Virus record (IMG/VR): IMGVR_UViG_3300025141_011824
Coordinates: 1 to 47,951 of that record
DNA: 47,951 bases
DNA from: a virus
Direction: 5' to 3' (one strand)
Position 1 is the first letter of the stretch. Each line of letters starts with the position of its first letter. Positions 33,220 to 40,790 of the stretch are shown piece by piece. The notes under the pieces were generated by a model. It did no database searches, was not told the origin of the DNA, and worked only from the letters and a program-made list of their open reading frames with translations. The translations under genes and the position numbers were made by a program.

Positions 33220-34735
33220 AAGGTTAGATATATTATTTATTCACCCGAATGCTTCCAAAAAAATCTATCAAGATTTGAGCAAGAATCATTCAGCCATCGA
33301 GCCTCCTATTTGGGCAGCAATGCTTGCGAACCACTGTCGTATTAATGGTTTCGGAAGTCAAATTCTCGACTGTGAGGCAGAGAGAATAAATTATATGGAG
33401 GCAGCACAGACTATCAAGGATATAAATCCCAGAGTCGCTTGTTTCGTTGTCTATGGGCAACAACCTAGTGCATCAACTCAGAACATGGCCGGGGCTGTTG
33501 CTCTAGTTGACGAGTTGAAAAAGCTTGCCCCTAACCTTGTAACTCTTTTTGTTGGAGGTCATATCTCTGCTCTCCCAAAAGAAACTCTACGTCAAGAGGA
33601 GAGTATTGATATGATATGTCAAAATGAAGGCGTGTACACTATCAGTAGCCTTCTTTCGCTTTCAGACTTGACCGATGAGACAGAACTTAGAAAGGTAAAG
33701 GGACTAGGATATAGGGTAGATGGAGAACCAGTCCTGAATGAGTCTTCCCCTGTTGTTTCAAGGGGTGACCTGGAGACAGATTTACCAGGAATGGCTTGGG
33801 ATCTGTTGCCAGATATTAAAAAGTATAGAACTGCTGGGTGGCACTCCTGGTCAAACAATTCAGACAAGGAACCATTCGCAGCACTTTACACGAGCTTGGG
33901 TTGTCCCTATAAGTGTTCCTTTTGTATGATCAATATCATCAATAGAACTAATCCTGCCCCGCACATTGCAAGCTCAGACAGTAATCTGTTCCGTTGGTGG
34001 AGGCCAGAGTTTATTATCAAACAATTTGACCAGATAGCAGCAATGGGAGTCAAGAATGTTAAGATAGCAGACGAACTGTTTGTTTTGAACCCACAACACT
34101 TTTTGAAGATTTGTGAATTGCTTATTGAAAGAGATTATGGTTTCAACATCTGGGCTTATTCTCGTATCGACACTTGTAAGCCAAAATACCTTGAAACTTT
34201 GAAAAAGGCAGGCGTAAATTGGCTTGGCCTTGGAATTGAAAATCCAAATCAAACTTTGAGAAAAGAAATTCATAAAGATGGCTTTAAAGAAGTGGGAATA
34301 CTTGATATAATACAGGAAGTAAGAAATGCTGGCATCAACGTTGGCGGGAATTATATTTTCGGATTACCTATGGATACGGAGGAATCTTTGCAGGAAACAT
34401 TAGACTTTGCGCTAGAGAACAAGACTGAAATGGTCAATATGTACTGCGCCATGGCCTACCCTGGAAGCCCTCTCCATTTGTCTGCAAAGCAGAATAATCT
34501 GGAACTCCCATCGACATATTCAGGATACAGTCAGCATTCTTATGATACGTTGAACTTGTCTAACGACAATCTAACATCTGAACAGATTTTAAGATTTAGG
34601 GACAAGGCTTGGATGACTTACCATACGGACCCATCGTATCTTGAGCTTCTCAAAGACAAGTTTGGAGCAAAAGCAAGTCAGAATGTCGAGAACTCTACTA
34701 AGATTAAGTTAAAAAGAAAATTACTTGGAGATTAA
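33212..34735 (+). CDS. B12-binding radical SAM enzyme
   Basis: 507 residues from the ATG that overlaps the preceding stop by 8 bases. The N-terminal part (ILFIHPNAS, AAMLANHCRINGFGSQILD, VGGHISALPKETL) is a B12-binding Rossmann-like domain. The radical SAM cluster motif CPYKCSFC is at C231, C235 and C238, preceded by TSLG. GLGIENPNQTLRKEIHKDG is the typical later motif. Members methylate or rearrange unreactive carbons, for example C-methylation of sugars and antibiotics, using SAM. It is in the same unit as ColD-like and E1 genes, so a C-methylation of the sugar is plausible. Confidence 0.88.
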   Translation: MAKRLDILFIHPNASKKIYQDLSKNHSAIEPPIWAAMLANHCRINGFGSQILDCEAERINYMEAAQTIKDINPRVACFVVYGQQPSASTQNMAGAVALVDELKKLAPNLVTLFVGGHISALPKETLRQEESIDMICQNEGVYTISSLLSLSDLTDETELRKVKGLGYRVDGEPVLNESSPVVSRGDLETDLPGMAWDLLPDIKKYRTAGWHSWSNNSDKEPFAALYTSLGCPYKCSFCMINIINRTNPAPHIASSDSNLFRWWRPEFIIKQFDQIAAMGVKNVKIADELFVLNPQHFLKICELLIERDYGFNIWAYSRIDTCKPKYLETLKKAGVNWLGLGIENPNQTLRKEIHKDGFKEVGILDIIQEVRNAGINVGGNYIFGLPMDTEESLQETLDFALENKTEMVNMYCAMAYPGSPLHLSAKQNNLELPSTYSGYSQHSYDTLNLSNDNLTSEQILRFRDKAWMTYHTDPSYLELLKDKFGAKASQNVENSTKIKLKRKLLGD

Positions 34736-34736
34736 T

Positions 34737-35927
34737 GTGACAACTTTTAAAAAATTTAGAGCACAAAACATAACATACCCTCTCGCAATGGAGACTATCA
34801 GTAACGATGATATCGATGCTCTCTGTGAGTGGTTGAAATCCTACCCTAAATTAACTAAGGGTGATTTGACCTTGGAATATGAAAAGCAGTGGGCAGAGTA
34901 CATTGGTACTAAATACGCAGTGTATTGTAATTCAGGTTCGTCTGCCAACCTACTGATGATTTATGCAGCACATGTTTCAGGAATGATGAAGAATAATAAG
35001 ATTGCTGTTCCATCTGTAGGGTGGGTAACAACAATCGCACCAGCTATTCAGTTTGGATTAGAGCCTATTATGCTGGGAGCGGACAAAGAGACCTTCGGAA
35101 TGGACTTAGACCAACTAGAGGAGTTGTGCAAGACAGATCCTCCAGGTGCGGTTATTTACGTTCAGGTTTTGGGAGTCCCTCACTACAAGGAAAGATTGAT
35201 GGCCTTGAAAGAAGAATATGGATTTGTTCTCCTTGAGGACTCTTGTGCTGCTCTCGGAGCAGAATATTCAGATGGAACCATGGTTGGGCAGATTGGAGAT
35301 ATGTCAAGCTTTTCTTTCTACTTTGGTCATCAACTATCATCTATTGAAGGTGGCATGGTAAACACTGATAATAAAGAACTCTACGACTTGATGATGATGC
35401 TCCGTAGTCACGGTTGGGGAAAAGACCTTGATACTGAGACCTATGATGGACTGATTGAAAAGCACGGAGTTGACGACTTCCACAAGCCCTTTACCTTTTT
35501 CGTCCCAGGATTCAATTTCAGATCAACTGATTTGCAAGCCTTCTTAGGTTTGAAGCAAATGGAAAAGGCAAAGTGGGTAGCTCAAAGAAGGTACGAAAAC
35601 CATCTTCGCTACGCCAGAAACCTAGAGGGATATGTTCAATATCAGAACTGGAGAGGGCATAAGCCTGTTTCAATTTCTTTCGGAGCCCTTGCAAACAGCA
35701 CTGAGCATCGACAGGAGATAATCAATAGACTTGTGGAAAAGAAGATTGAAACTAGAATCTTCAGCGCAGGCAACTTAGGTCGCCACCCATTCTGGGTTGA
35801 GAGATACGGACAGTTTGATGATGAGGTGAGTAATAAAATTCACGAACAGGGATTTTTTGTACCAAACTACCCTGAATTGACAAACGAGGATATCGACTTT
35901 ATCTGCAAGGTTATTAAAGGTGAGTAA
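34737..35927 (+). CDS. colD: ColD-like sugar 3-dehydratase (DegT family, His in place of Lys)
   Basis: 396 residues from a GTG with GGAG 6-7 bases upstream; the frame has a TTG four codons earlier without a SD. KYAVYCNSGSSANLLMIYAA, PSVGWVTTIAPAIQFG, LLEDSCAALGA and VPGFNFRSTDLQAFLG agree with DegT/DnrJ enzymes. In SFYFGHQLSSIEGGMV, the position of the PLP-Lys is His198, the mark of ColD-type GDP-4-keto-6-deoxymannose 3-dehydratase, which uses PLP and glutamate to remove the C3 hydroxyl. The product is GDP-4-keto-3,6-dideoxymannose, the entry to colitose. An RfbH-type CDP enzyme also has His but would need a ferredoxin-like partner, not seen here. Confidence 0.85.
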   Translation: MTTFKKFRAQNITYPLAMETISNDDIDALCEWLKSYPKLTKGDLTLEYEKQWAEYIGTKYAVYCNSGSSANLLMIYAAHVSGMMKNNKIAVPSVGWVTTIAPAIQFGLEPIMLGADKETFGMDLDQLEELCKTDPPGAVIYVQVLGVPHYKERLMALKEEYGFVLLEDSCAALGAEYSDGTMVGQIGDMSSFSFYFGHQLSSIEGGMVNTDNKELYDLMMMLRSHGWGKDLDTETYDGLIEKHGVDDFHKPFTFFVPGFNFRSTDLQAFLGLKQMEKAKWVAQRRYENHLRYARNLEGYVQYQNWRGHKPVSISFGALANSTEHRQEIINRLVEKKIETRIFSAGNLGRHPFWVERYGQFDDEVSNKIHEQGFFVPNYPELTNEDIDFICKVIKGE

Positions 35928-36676
35928 TGAAGGTTCTTGTTCTAGGAGACAGTTGTCAAGATGTTTTTGTCTATGGTGAGTGTAATCGTTTAGCTCCCGC
36001 AGCCCCAGTTCCAGTATTTGTTGAACAGTACCGGAAAACCAACCGAGGCATGGCAGGAAATGTTTGGGAAAATCTAAAAGCATTTGGAGCGGACTGTGAT
36101 TTCTTTGCCAATCAAGCAGAGATCACCAAGACTCGCTACGTGGAGACAAAGACTAATCATATGATAGTCAGGGTTGATTCTAGTGAAGATAGGATTGATC
36201 GTATTGATACGCAACGTTTACAGAAATCTGACTTAGAACAATATGACGCCGTCGTTATATCTGATTACAACAAAGGATTCCTCTTAGAAGAGGATATTGA
36301 CTTTATTGCCAAAAATCATAATTTAGTCTTTTTAGATACAAAGAAGATTATTGATGACTGGGCCGCTGAAGTAAACTATATAAAGATCAATGAGATAGAA
36401 TATGAGAAAACGCAGCATTCTCTCGCAGATAAGGGCTGGATTTACGACAAGCTAATAGTTACCAAAGGATCAGAAGGGTGCTACTATAAAGACAAGAATT
36501 TCCCAGTGAAAAAAGTAGACATTAAAGACCTCACAGGGGCTGGTGACACATTTCTTTCTGGTTTAGTTTTCAAATATGTAAAGACAAGGGATATTGAAAA
36601 GTCTATTGTTTTTGCAAATAACTGTGCCACTCACGTGGTTCAACTAAAAGGAGTTAATACAATCAATGCGCTTTAA
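35927..36676 (+). CDS. PfkB-family carbohydrate kinase, HldE-kinase-like
   Basis: 249 residues in a TAATG overlap. DSCQDVFVYGECNRLAPAAPVPVF is the start of RfaE/HldE-type kinases (usual PEAPVPV). DLTGAGDTFLSG holds the catalytic GAGD. RGMAGNV and VVQLKG fit too. It would phosphorylate C1 of a sugar 7-phosphate or similar. It is about 60 residues shorter than the E. coli HldE kinase domain. The matching nucleotidylyltransferase lies two genes downstream, so the functions that HldE combines are split. Confidence 0.85.
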   Translation: MKVLVLGDSCQDVFVYGECNRLAPAAPVPVFVEQYRKTNRGMAGNVWENLKAFGADCDFFANQAEITKTRYVETKTNHMIVRVDSSEDRIDRIDTQRLQKSDLEQYDAVVISDYNKGFLLEEDIDFIAKNHNLVFLDTKKIIDDWAAEVNYIKINEIEYEKTQHSLADKGWIYDKLIVTKGSEGCYYKDKNFPVKKVDIKDLTGAGDTFLSGLVFKYVKTRDIEKSIVFANNCATHVVQLKGVNTINAL

Positions 36677-36956
36677 AGAATATTATCAATACTATCTTAC
36701 ACTTCACCAAAACAAATGGTGTAGAAGATTACATGTACTAGGACAACTAACAACACTGTTGTTTTTGTATCTTGTCATCGCCAGCAAGTCATGGCTCTTG
36801 CTTCCATTGGCCCCCTTCGTGGTCTATCCCTTCGCCTGGACGGGTCATTTATATTTTGAGAAAAACAAACCCGCAGCGTGGAAGCGGCCCATCATTGCCA
36901 AAGCATGTGACTGGGTTATGTTAAAAGATATCATAATTGGACGAGTGAAGTGGTAA
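36666..36956 (+). CDS. Mpo1/DUF962-like membrane protein
   Basis: 96 residues, overlapping the kinase gene. YYLTLHQNKWCRRLHVLGQ and WTGHLYFEKNKPAAWKRP are the two His-containing motifs of DUF962, which includes yeast Mpo1, an iron-dependent dioxygenase of 2-hydroxy fatty acids. Two membrane helices are seen in the middle (TLLFLYLVIASKSWLLLPLAPFV region). In a phage it may process a lipid-linked intermediate or simply anchor something at the membrane. A sugar-cluster location is unexpected. Confidence 0.8.
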   Translation: MRFKEYYQYYLTLHQNKWCRRLHVLGQLTTLLFLYLVIASKSWLLLPLAPFVVYPFAWTGHLYFEKNKPAAWKRPIIAKACDWVMLKDIIIGRVKW

Positions 36957-37345
36957 AAAAAGTTTGGACTAATGGATGCTTTGATATCCTTCACCGAGGA
37001 CATCTTGAGATGTTTCAGTACGCCAAGTCTTTGGGAGACTATCTGGTTGTCGGAATAGACACCGATGAAAAGGTCAAGAGGGACAAAGGACCCGAAAGAC
37101 CCTACAATTGTCTCAGTGATCGAAAGTTTATATTAGAATCAATTAAATTTATTGACGAGGTAGTCGTCTTTGATTCTTCACAGGGATTAGAAAACTTAAT
37201 AAAGTCTAACCAACCTGATATAATGGTAATTGGTTCAGACTGGAAAGGAAAGAAAGTTGTAGGACAACAACACGCAAAGGAGTTAGTGTTTTTTGATAGA
37301 ATAGGAAGCTATTCCACAACAAACATTTTAGAAAATAAAAAATGA
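36950..37345 (+). CDS. HldE/RfaE C-terminal-type nucleotidylyltransferase
   Basis: 131 residues from a GTG overlapping the preceding stop. TNGCFDILHRGHLEMFQYAKSLG has the HxGH motif (H15-H18), then GIDTDEKVKRDKGPERPYN and IGSYSTTNIL (ISxTxx-like) as in HldE domain II and glycerol-3-phosphate cytidylyltransferase. It would attach AMP, CMP or GMP to the sugar-1-phosphate made after the kinase and phosphatase steps. With the PfkB-like gene it forms a split HldE pair. Confidence 0.85.
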   Translation: MVKKVWTNGCFDILHRGHLEMFQYAKSLGDYLVVGIDTDEKVKRDKGPERPYNCLSDRKFILESIKFIDEVVVFDSSQGLENLIKSNQPDIMVIGSDWKGKKVVGQQHAKELVFFDRIGSYSTTNILENKK

Positions 37346-37668
37346 CATACGTAATAGACATAGATGGAACAATTTGCGAAAGTGTCTCCGATCTCAATGG
37401 AGACTACCGCAATATGAAACCATTACACACTAGAATTGAAAAGATAAACGAGCTTTACGATTACGGACACAAGATTGTGTATTTTACTGCTAGAGGGATG
37501 GGAAGGCACAACAACAACCAAGCACGAGCCATTCAAGACTTCTACAGCATCACCGAGAATCAATTGAAAGACTGGGGGGCAAAATACCATCAGCTTATGC
37601 TGGGCAAGCCCGCTGGCGATGTTTATATCGACGACAAAGGAGTGAAAGACATTGACTTCTTTAAATAA
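37342..37668 (+). CDS. Small HAD-family phosphatase
   Basis: 108 residues in an ATGA overlap. YVIDIDGTIC is motif I with two Asp, YFTARGMGR is motif II/III-like with the Thr, and DVYIDDKGVKD is motif IV. Short HAD proteins of this shape occur in capsule and O-antigen clusters next to nucleotidyltransferases, where they remove a sugar-phosphate. It fits the GmhB-like step between kinase and nucleotidylyltransferase, but it may act on another compound. Confidence 0.8.
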   Translation: MTYVIDIDGTICESVSDLNGDYRNMKPLHTRIEKINELYDYGHKIVYFTARGMGRHNNNQARAIQDFYSITENQLKDWGAKYHQLMLGKPAGDVYIDDKGVKDIDFFK

Positions 37669-38020
37669 AACACCAGAAATGAAGTTTGTGAAGAAGGGAT
37701 GGGGCCATGAACTGTGGATTGTCAACAAGCCAGAGTATTGCGGCAAGTTGCTGTTTTTTGAGAAAGGAAAGCGATGCTCTTGGCATCATCACAAAATTAA
37801 GGACGAAGTCTTCTATCTTCAGTCTGGAAAGATGCTGGTAAAGTATTCAGACCAAGACGATATTGAACAAGCAGAAGAACTAATCCTAGAAGCAGGGCAA
37901 AACTTCTACATCTACATTGGCCTTAGACATCAGATGATTGCCCTTGAGGATTGCGAGTTGTTTGAGTTTTCAACAGAACATTATGATAGCGACTCTTATC
38001 GAATCGTAAAGGGAGATTAG
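37652..38020 (+). CDS. Single-domain cupin protein
   Basis: 122 residues from a TTG with GGAG 9 bases upstream; an ATG at 37679 is in frame without a clear SD. CSWHHHKIKDEVFYLQSGKM contains the cupin HxH...E metal site and RHQMIALEDCELFEFS the second half. It resembles sugar epimerase/isomerase or WbuC-type cupins of polysaccharide clusters. It may be a sugar isomerase or epimerase. Confidence 0.7.
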   Translation: MTSLNKTPEMKFVKKGWGHELWIVNKPEYCGKLLFFEKGKRCSWHHHKIKDEVFYLQSGKMLVKYSDQDDIEQAEELILEAGQNFYIYIGLRHQMIALEDCELFEFSTEHYDSDSYRIVKGD

Positions 38021-38974
38021 ATGAAACTGGTAACGATTACAGGGTGTTTGGGCCTCATTGGCTCCTACGTAACCAAGCGATGCTTACAGAAGGGCTGGAG
38101 GGTATACGGAATCGATAGCTGCACTTACGCAGCCAATAAGAGCTTTCTCAAAGGATTCCAGCAATACGAGAACTTTACGTTCATCGAAGAGGACATCGCT
38201 ACGCTGGACTACCTACCAGACTGCGATTACGTAATCAACATTGCAGCCGAGTCTCACGTTGGAAACAGCATTATCGATAGCACGGACTTCATCAACACCA
38301 ACATCATCGGTGTGAGAAATCTGCTTGACCTTATCCGACGCAAGCCAGACAACGTAGACGACCGTCCGGTCTTCTTCCATTTCAGCACCGACGAGGTCTA
38401 CGGAGACATTGACGAGGGAGATCACTTTGAGACAGACCTTCTCAAGCCAAGCAACCCGTACTCAGCATCTAAAGCCTCCGCAGACATGCTTATCCTTGCC
38501 TGGGCACGAACCTACAACCTGGATTACCTAATCCTTCGCCCAACAAACAATTACGGCATCGGCCAATACCCAGAGAAGCTTATACCCATTTCTGTTAAAC
38601 ACCTACGCAGAGGAAAGAAGATTAGACTTCACAACAAGGGAGAACCTGTCAGAAACTGGCTACACTCCCACGACACCGCTGAAGCAGTCATAACAATCAT
38701 TGAATCTGGTAAGAGAAACGAAATCTTCAATGTTTCTGGTGACTTCGAGCAAGAAAATTGGAAAACAGTTAAAAAGATCATCGAATTGTATTATAATGGT
38801 ACTGAAGTCAATTGGGAAGATTATGTAGACCTTTCCCACGTTCGACAAGGACAGGATGTCCGCTACGCCCTCAACGACGATAAGTTGAGAGCACTTGGCT
38901 GGGAGCCTGAAATGGACTTCAACGATGAGATTGCTAGAATTGTAGAATACTACAAAAAAAACTTTAAATGGTAA
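38021..38974 (+). CDS. dTDP-glucose 4,6-dehydratase-like SDR (RmlB family)
   Basis: 317 residues. GCLGLIGSYV is the NAD site (with CLG in place of the usual GGG), FHFSTDEVYGD is the family's STDEVYG signature, and PYSASKASADMLILAW and RPTNNYGIGQYPEKLIP are RmlB hallmarks. It dehydrates a nucleotide sugar at C4-C6 to a 4-keto-6-deoxy product. It is the last gene of the sugar island; the next gene is 15 bases away with its own AAGGAG. Donor could be dTDP, UDP or GDP. Confidence 0.88.
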   Translation: MKLVTITGCLGLIGSYVTKRCLQKGWRVYGIDSCTYAANKSFLKGFQQYENFTFIEEDIATLDYLPDCDYVINIAAESHVGNSIIDSTDFINTNIIGVRNLLDLIRRKPDNVDDRPVFFHFSTDEVYGDIDEGDHFETDLLKPSNPYSASKASADMLILAWARTYNLDYLILRPTNNYGIGQYPEKLIPISVKHLRRGKKIRLHNKGEPVRNWLHSHDTAEAVITIIESGKRNEIFNVSGDFEQENWKTVKKIIELYYNGTEVNWEDYVDLSHVRQGQDVRYALNDDKLRALGWEPEMDFNDEIARIVEYYKKNFKW

Positions 38975-38989
38975 AAGGAGATTAACCAA

Positions 38990-39229
38990 ATGAGTAACGA
39001 TGTAAACCTGGATAAACTACAACTATCCGACCAAGCAATGGGAGCCTTAATGATGGCCCTTCAAAAATCACTATTAGAGCAAAGTGATATCACACCAGTT
39101 CTAAAAGGATTCAAATTCGTCAGTAATGCTGGAGAGCTTGTGGTCCTCAACCCACCACTTGTCAAGTTTGGCGTCGAGGCCATGGCCGTAGACGGAGAGA
39201 ACGACGAACCAATTATGCCTACTGAGTAA
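38990..39229 (+). CDS. Small conserved-type protein of unknown function
   Basis: 79 residues with AAGGAG upstream. QAMGALMMALQKSLLEQSDI is a helix, GFKFVSNAGELVVLNPPLVKF is strand-rich, and the end is acidic. Small proteins like this stand before the zinc ribbon and sigma genes in T4-like marine phages as I recall. No function can be read. It marks the return to core phage genes after the sugar island. Confidence 0.55.
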   Translation: MSNDVNLDKLQLSDQAMGALMMALQKSLLEQSDITPVLKGFKFVSNAGELVVLNPPLVKFGVEAMAVDGENDEPIMPTE

Positions 39230-39230
39230 G

Positions 39231-39497
39231 ATGCCGAAGTATTCTTACAGGTGTAACGGCTGTTCACACTCTTTCGATGTGAGACACTCTATCAAGGAAC
39301 TTCTTACTGATTGCCCCGAATGCGACCAGAAAGAAGCCTTGAAGAGGGTTCCTTCTACCCCTTTTCGATCAACAACAACTAAAAAGACCCAACGTGGAAA
39401 AGTTGGCGAGGTTACAAAAAAGTTTATTGAGGATGCAAGAGAAGAGCTTAAGAAAGAAAAGAAGCAGCTACAAAAAGAAGAGTATAAACCCCAATGA
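39231..39497 (+). CDS. FmdB-type zinc-ribbon protein
   Basis: 88 residues. YSYRCNGCSHSFDVRHSI and LLTDCPECDQKEALKRVPS form a zinc ribbon with two CxxC pairs, as in FmdB/putative regulatory proteins. The basic coiled-coil end (EELKKEKKQLQKEE) could interact with nucleic acid or polymerase. In T4-like phages such ribbons lie next to the late sigma factor and may help in transcription, which is inference. Confidence 0.8.
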   Translation: MPKYSYRCNGCSHSFDVRHSIKELLTDCPECDQKEALKRVPSTPFRSTTTKKTQRGKVGEVTKKFIEDAREELKKEKKQLQKEEYKPQ

Positions 39498-39805
39498 CTT
39501 TGTTAATAATAACATGCCTTATTTCAGTTCCTTTGAACGTTCTTTTGATTTGGTATATCAGAAAACTGCTCCAAAAGCTTCTTTTCGTCTCGGACAACAT
39601 GTCTGATTTGTTAAGCACGCTTTCAAGCTTTTCAAACCATTTAGAACAGTTACATGAAATGGAAATGTATTATGGAGATGAAACTTTAGCACACTTGATC
39701 CGTCACTCAAAGACGGTCGTAAAGTATGTTGAAGAGTATAAGTCAATCTATGCTCTCTTAGAAGACGAAGACACAAAGGAGTCAGATTTTGCCGAGGAAG
39801 CGTAA
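39494..39805 (+). CDS. Single-span membrane protein with a helical cytoplasmic part
   Basis: 103 residues in an ATGA overlap. A membrane helix (LLIITCLISVPLNVLLIWYI) is followed by a long helix with heptad-like leucines and an acidic end. It may anchor another protein or form a coiled coil. The gene lies between the zinc ribbon and sigma genes. Function unknown; a similar small membrane protein stands next to gp55 in other T4-like phages as far as I recall. Confidence 0.55.
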   Translation: MTLLIITCLISVPLNVLLIWYIRKLLQKLLFVSDNMSDLLSTLSSFSNHLEQLHEMEMYYGDETLAHLIRHSKTVVKYVEEYKSIYALLEDEDTKESDFAEEA

Positions 39806-40475
39806 GAAAGGAAGACATTATTTTACAAAAGACCATGAAAATGCGATTGTTCAGTATGTTTGCACAAATGATATTAAAGAGAGAACAGAGTTATATGTCA
39901 CCCTAATCCAGCCAGCGTTTAGTGAATTGGTCGATAAGATTGTTTATACTTATAAATTTTCTAATCTTCCAAACATTGATTTATTGAGGGAAGAATGTAA
40001 AATTTGGCTCACAACCATTTTAGAGAAGTACGACCCCGATAAAGGCTCCAAAGCCTTTTCATATTTCAGTGTTATCACGAAGAACTGGTTCATTCACAAA
40101 GTCAAAAAGAACAACCAGAGACATAGACGAGAGATTCAGATGGCCGATCTGTCCAAGAACATGGAACAGCGCCATATGTCATCCTCTGAGAACTACGACG
40201 TCATTCGAGAACGAAAAGAGTTCTGGATTCACCTATGGAAGGAGATTCTTTCCTGGGAGGCTATGGCTCTCAAAGAGAATGAAAAGAAAGTATTAGACGC
40301 AGTTAAAATCTTATTGGAGAATTCAGAGAACATAGAAATCTTCAACAAGAAAGCAGTCTATCTTTATCTCAGAGAGATTACCGGCTTGAACACCAAGCAA
40401 GTCGTCAATTGTTTGAACAAAATGAGAATTCGTTATAGAGGCTTCAAGGACGACTGGAACCGAGGAAAAATCTAA
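39789..40475 (+). CDS. gp55-like late-transcription sigma factor
   Basis: 228 residues from a TTG with AAGGAG upstream, overlapping the membrane-protein gene. YDPDKGSKAFSYFSVITKNW is the region 2 segment of gp55-type phage sigma factors, followed by a basic KVKKNNQRHRREIQ and a C-terminal helix-rich part with REITGLNTKQVVNCLNKMRIR, like a small region 4. The protein directs host RNA polymerase to late promoters that use only a -10-like TATAAATA element. It is the strongest sign that the phage is T4-like. I found no clear late promoter in the intergenic gaps. Confidence 0.85.
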   Translation: MPRKRKKGRHYFTKDHENAIVQYVCTNDIKERTELYVTLIQPAFSELVDKIVYTYKFSNLPNIDLLREECKIWLTTILEKYDPDKGSKAFSYFSVITKNWFIHKVKKNNQRHRREIQMADLSKNMEQRHMSSSENYDVIRERKEFWIHLWKEILSWEAMALKENEKKVLDAVKILLENSENIEIFNKKAVYLYLREITGLNTKQVVNCLNKMRIRYRGFKDDWNRGKI

Positions 40476-40494
40476 ATCATTTCTAATTACCTGT

Positions 40495-40785
40495 ATGAAA
40501 GATATAGACAAATACCTCGCAGAAGCAATTGAGAACATTAGAAATGATAGAGATACCACACAATCCCTCTTAGAGGACGTGATGAAGTATCTCGCTAGGG
40601 ATGATTCCCACCACGAGAAGGTTGGCCAAGTAGCGGCGAAATACGTAGAAACGCTCCAACGCTCCAACGAACAACTTGTAAAAGTAGCCGCACTTCTACA
40701 AAAGAAAGAGAATAAAGCCGCAGGACTAACTGCGTCAGACAAGAACGAACTCTTTGATATTATCAAAGGCGGCGTAGGGGAGTGA
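40495..40785 (+). CDS. Small helical protein of unknown function
   Basis: 96 residues. DIDKYLAEAIENIRNDRDTT, then GQVAAKYVETLQRSNEQLVKVAALLQKK and ELFDIIKGG form three helices. I recall similar short proteins near gp55 in marine T4-like phages. A role in packaging (small terminase-like) or assembly is possible but unproved. It stands 19 bases after the sigma gene. Confidence 0.6.
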   Translation: MKDIDKYLAEAIENIRNDRDTTQSLLEDVMKYLARDDSHHEKVGQVAAKYVETLQRSNEQLVKVAALLQKKENKAAGLTASDKNELFDIIKGGVGE

Positions 40786-40790
40786 GCTAA

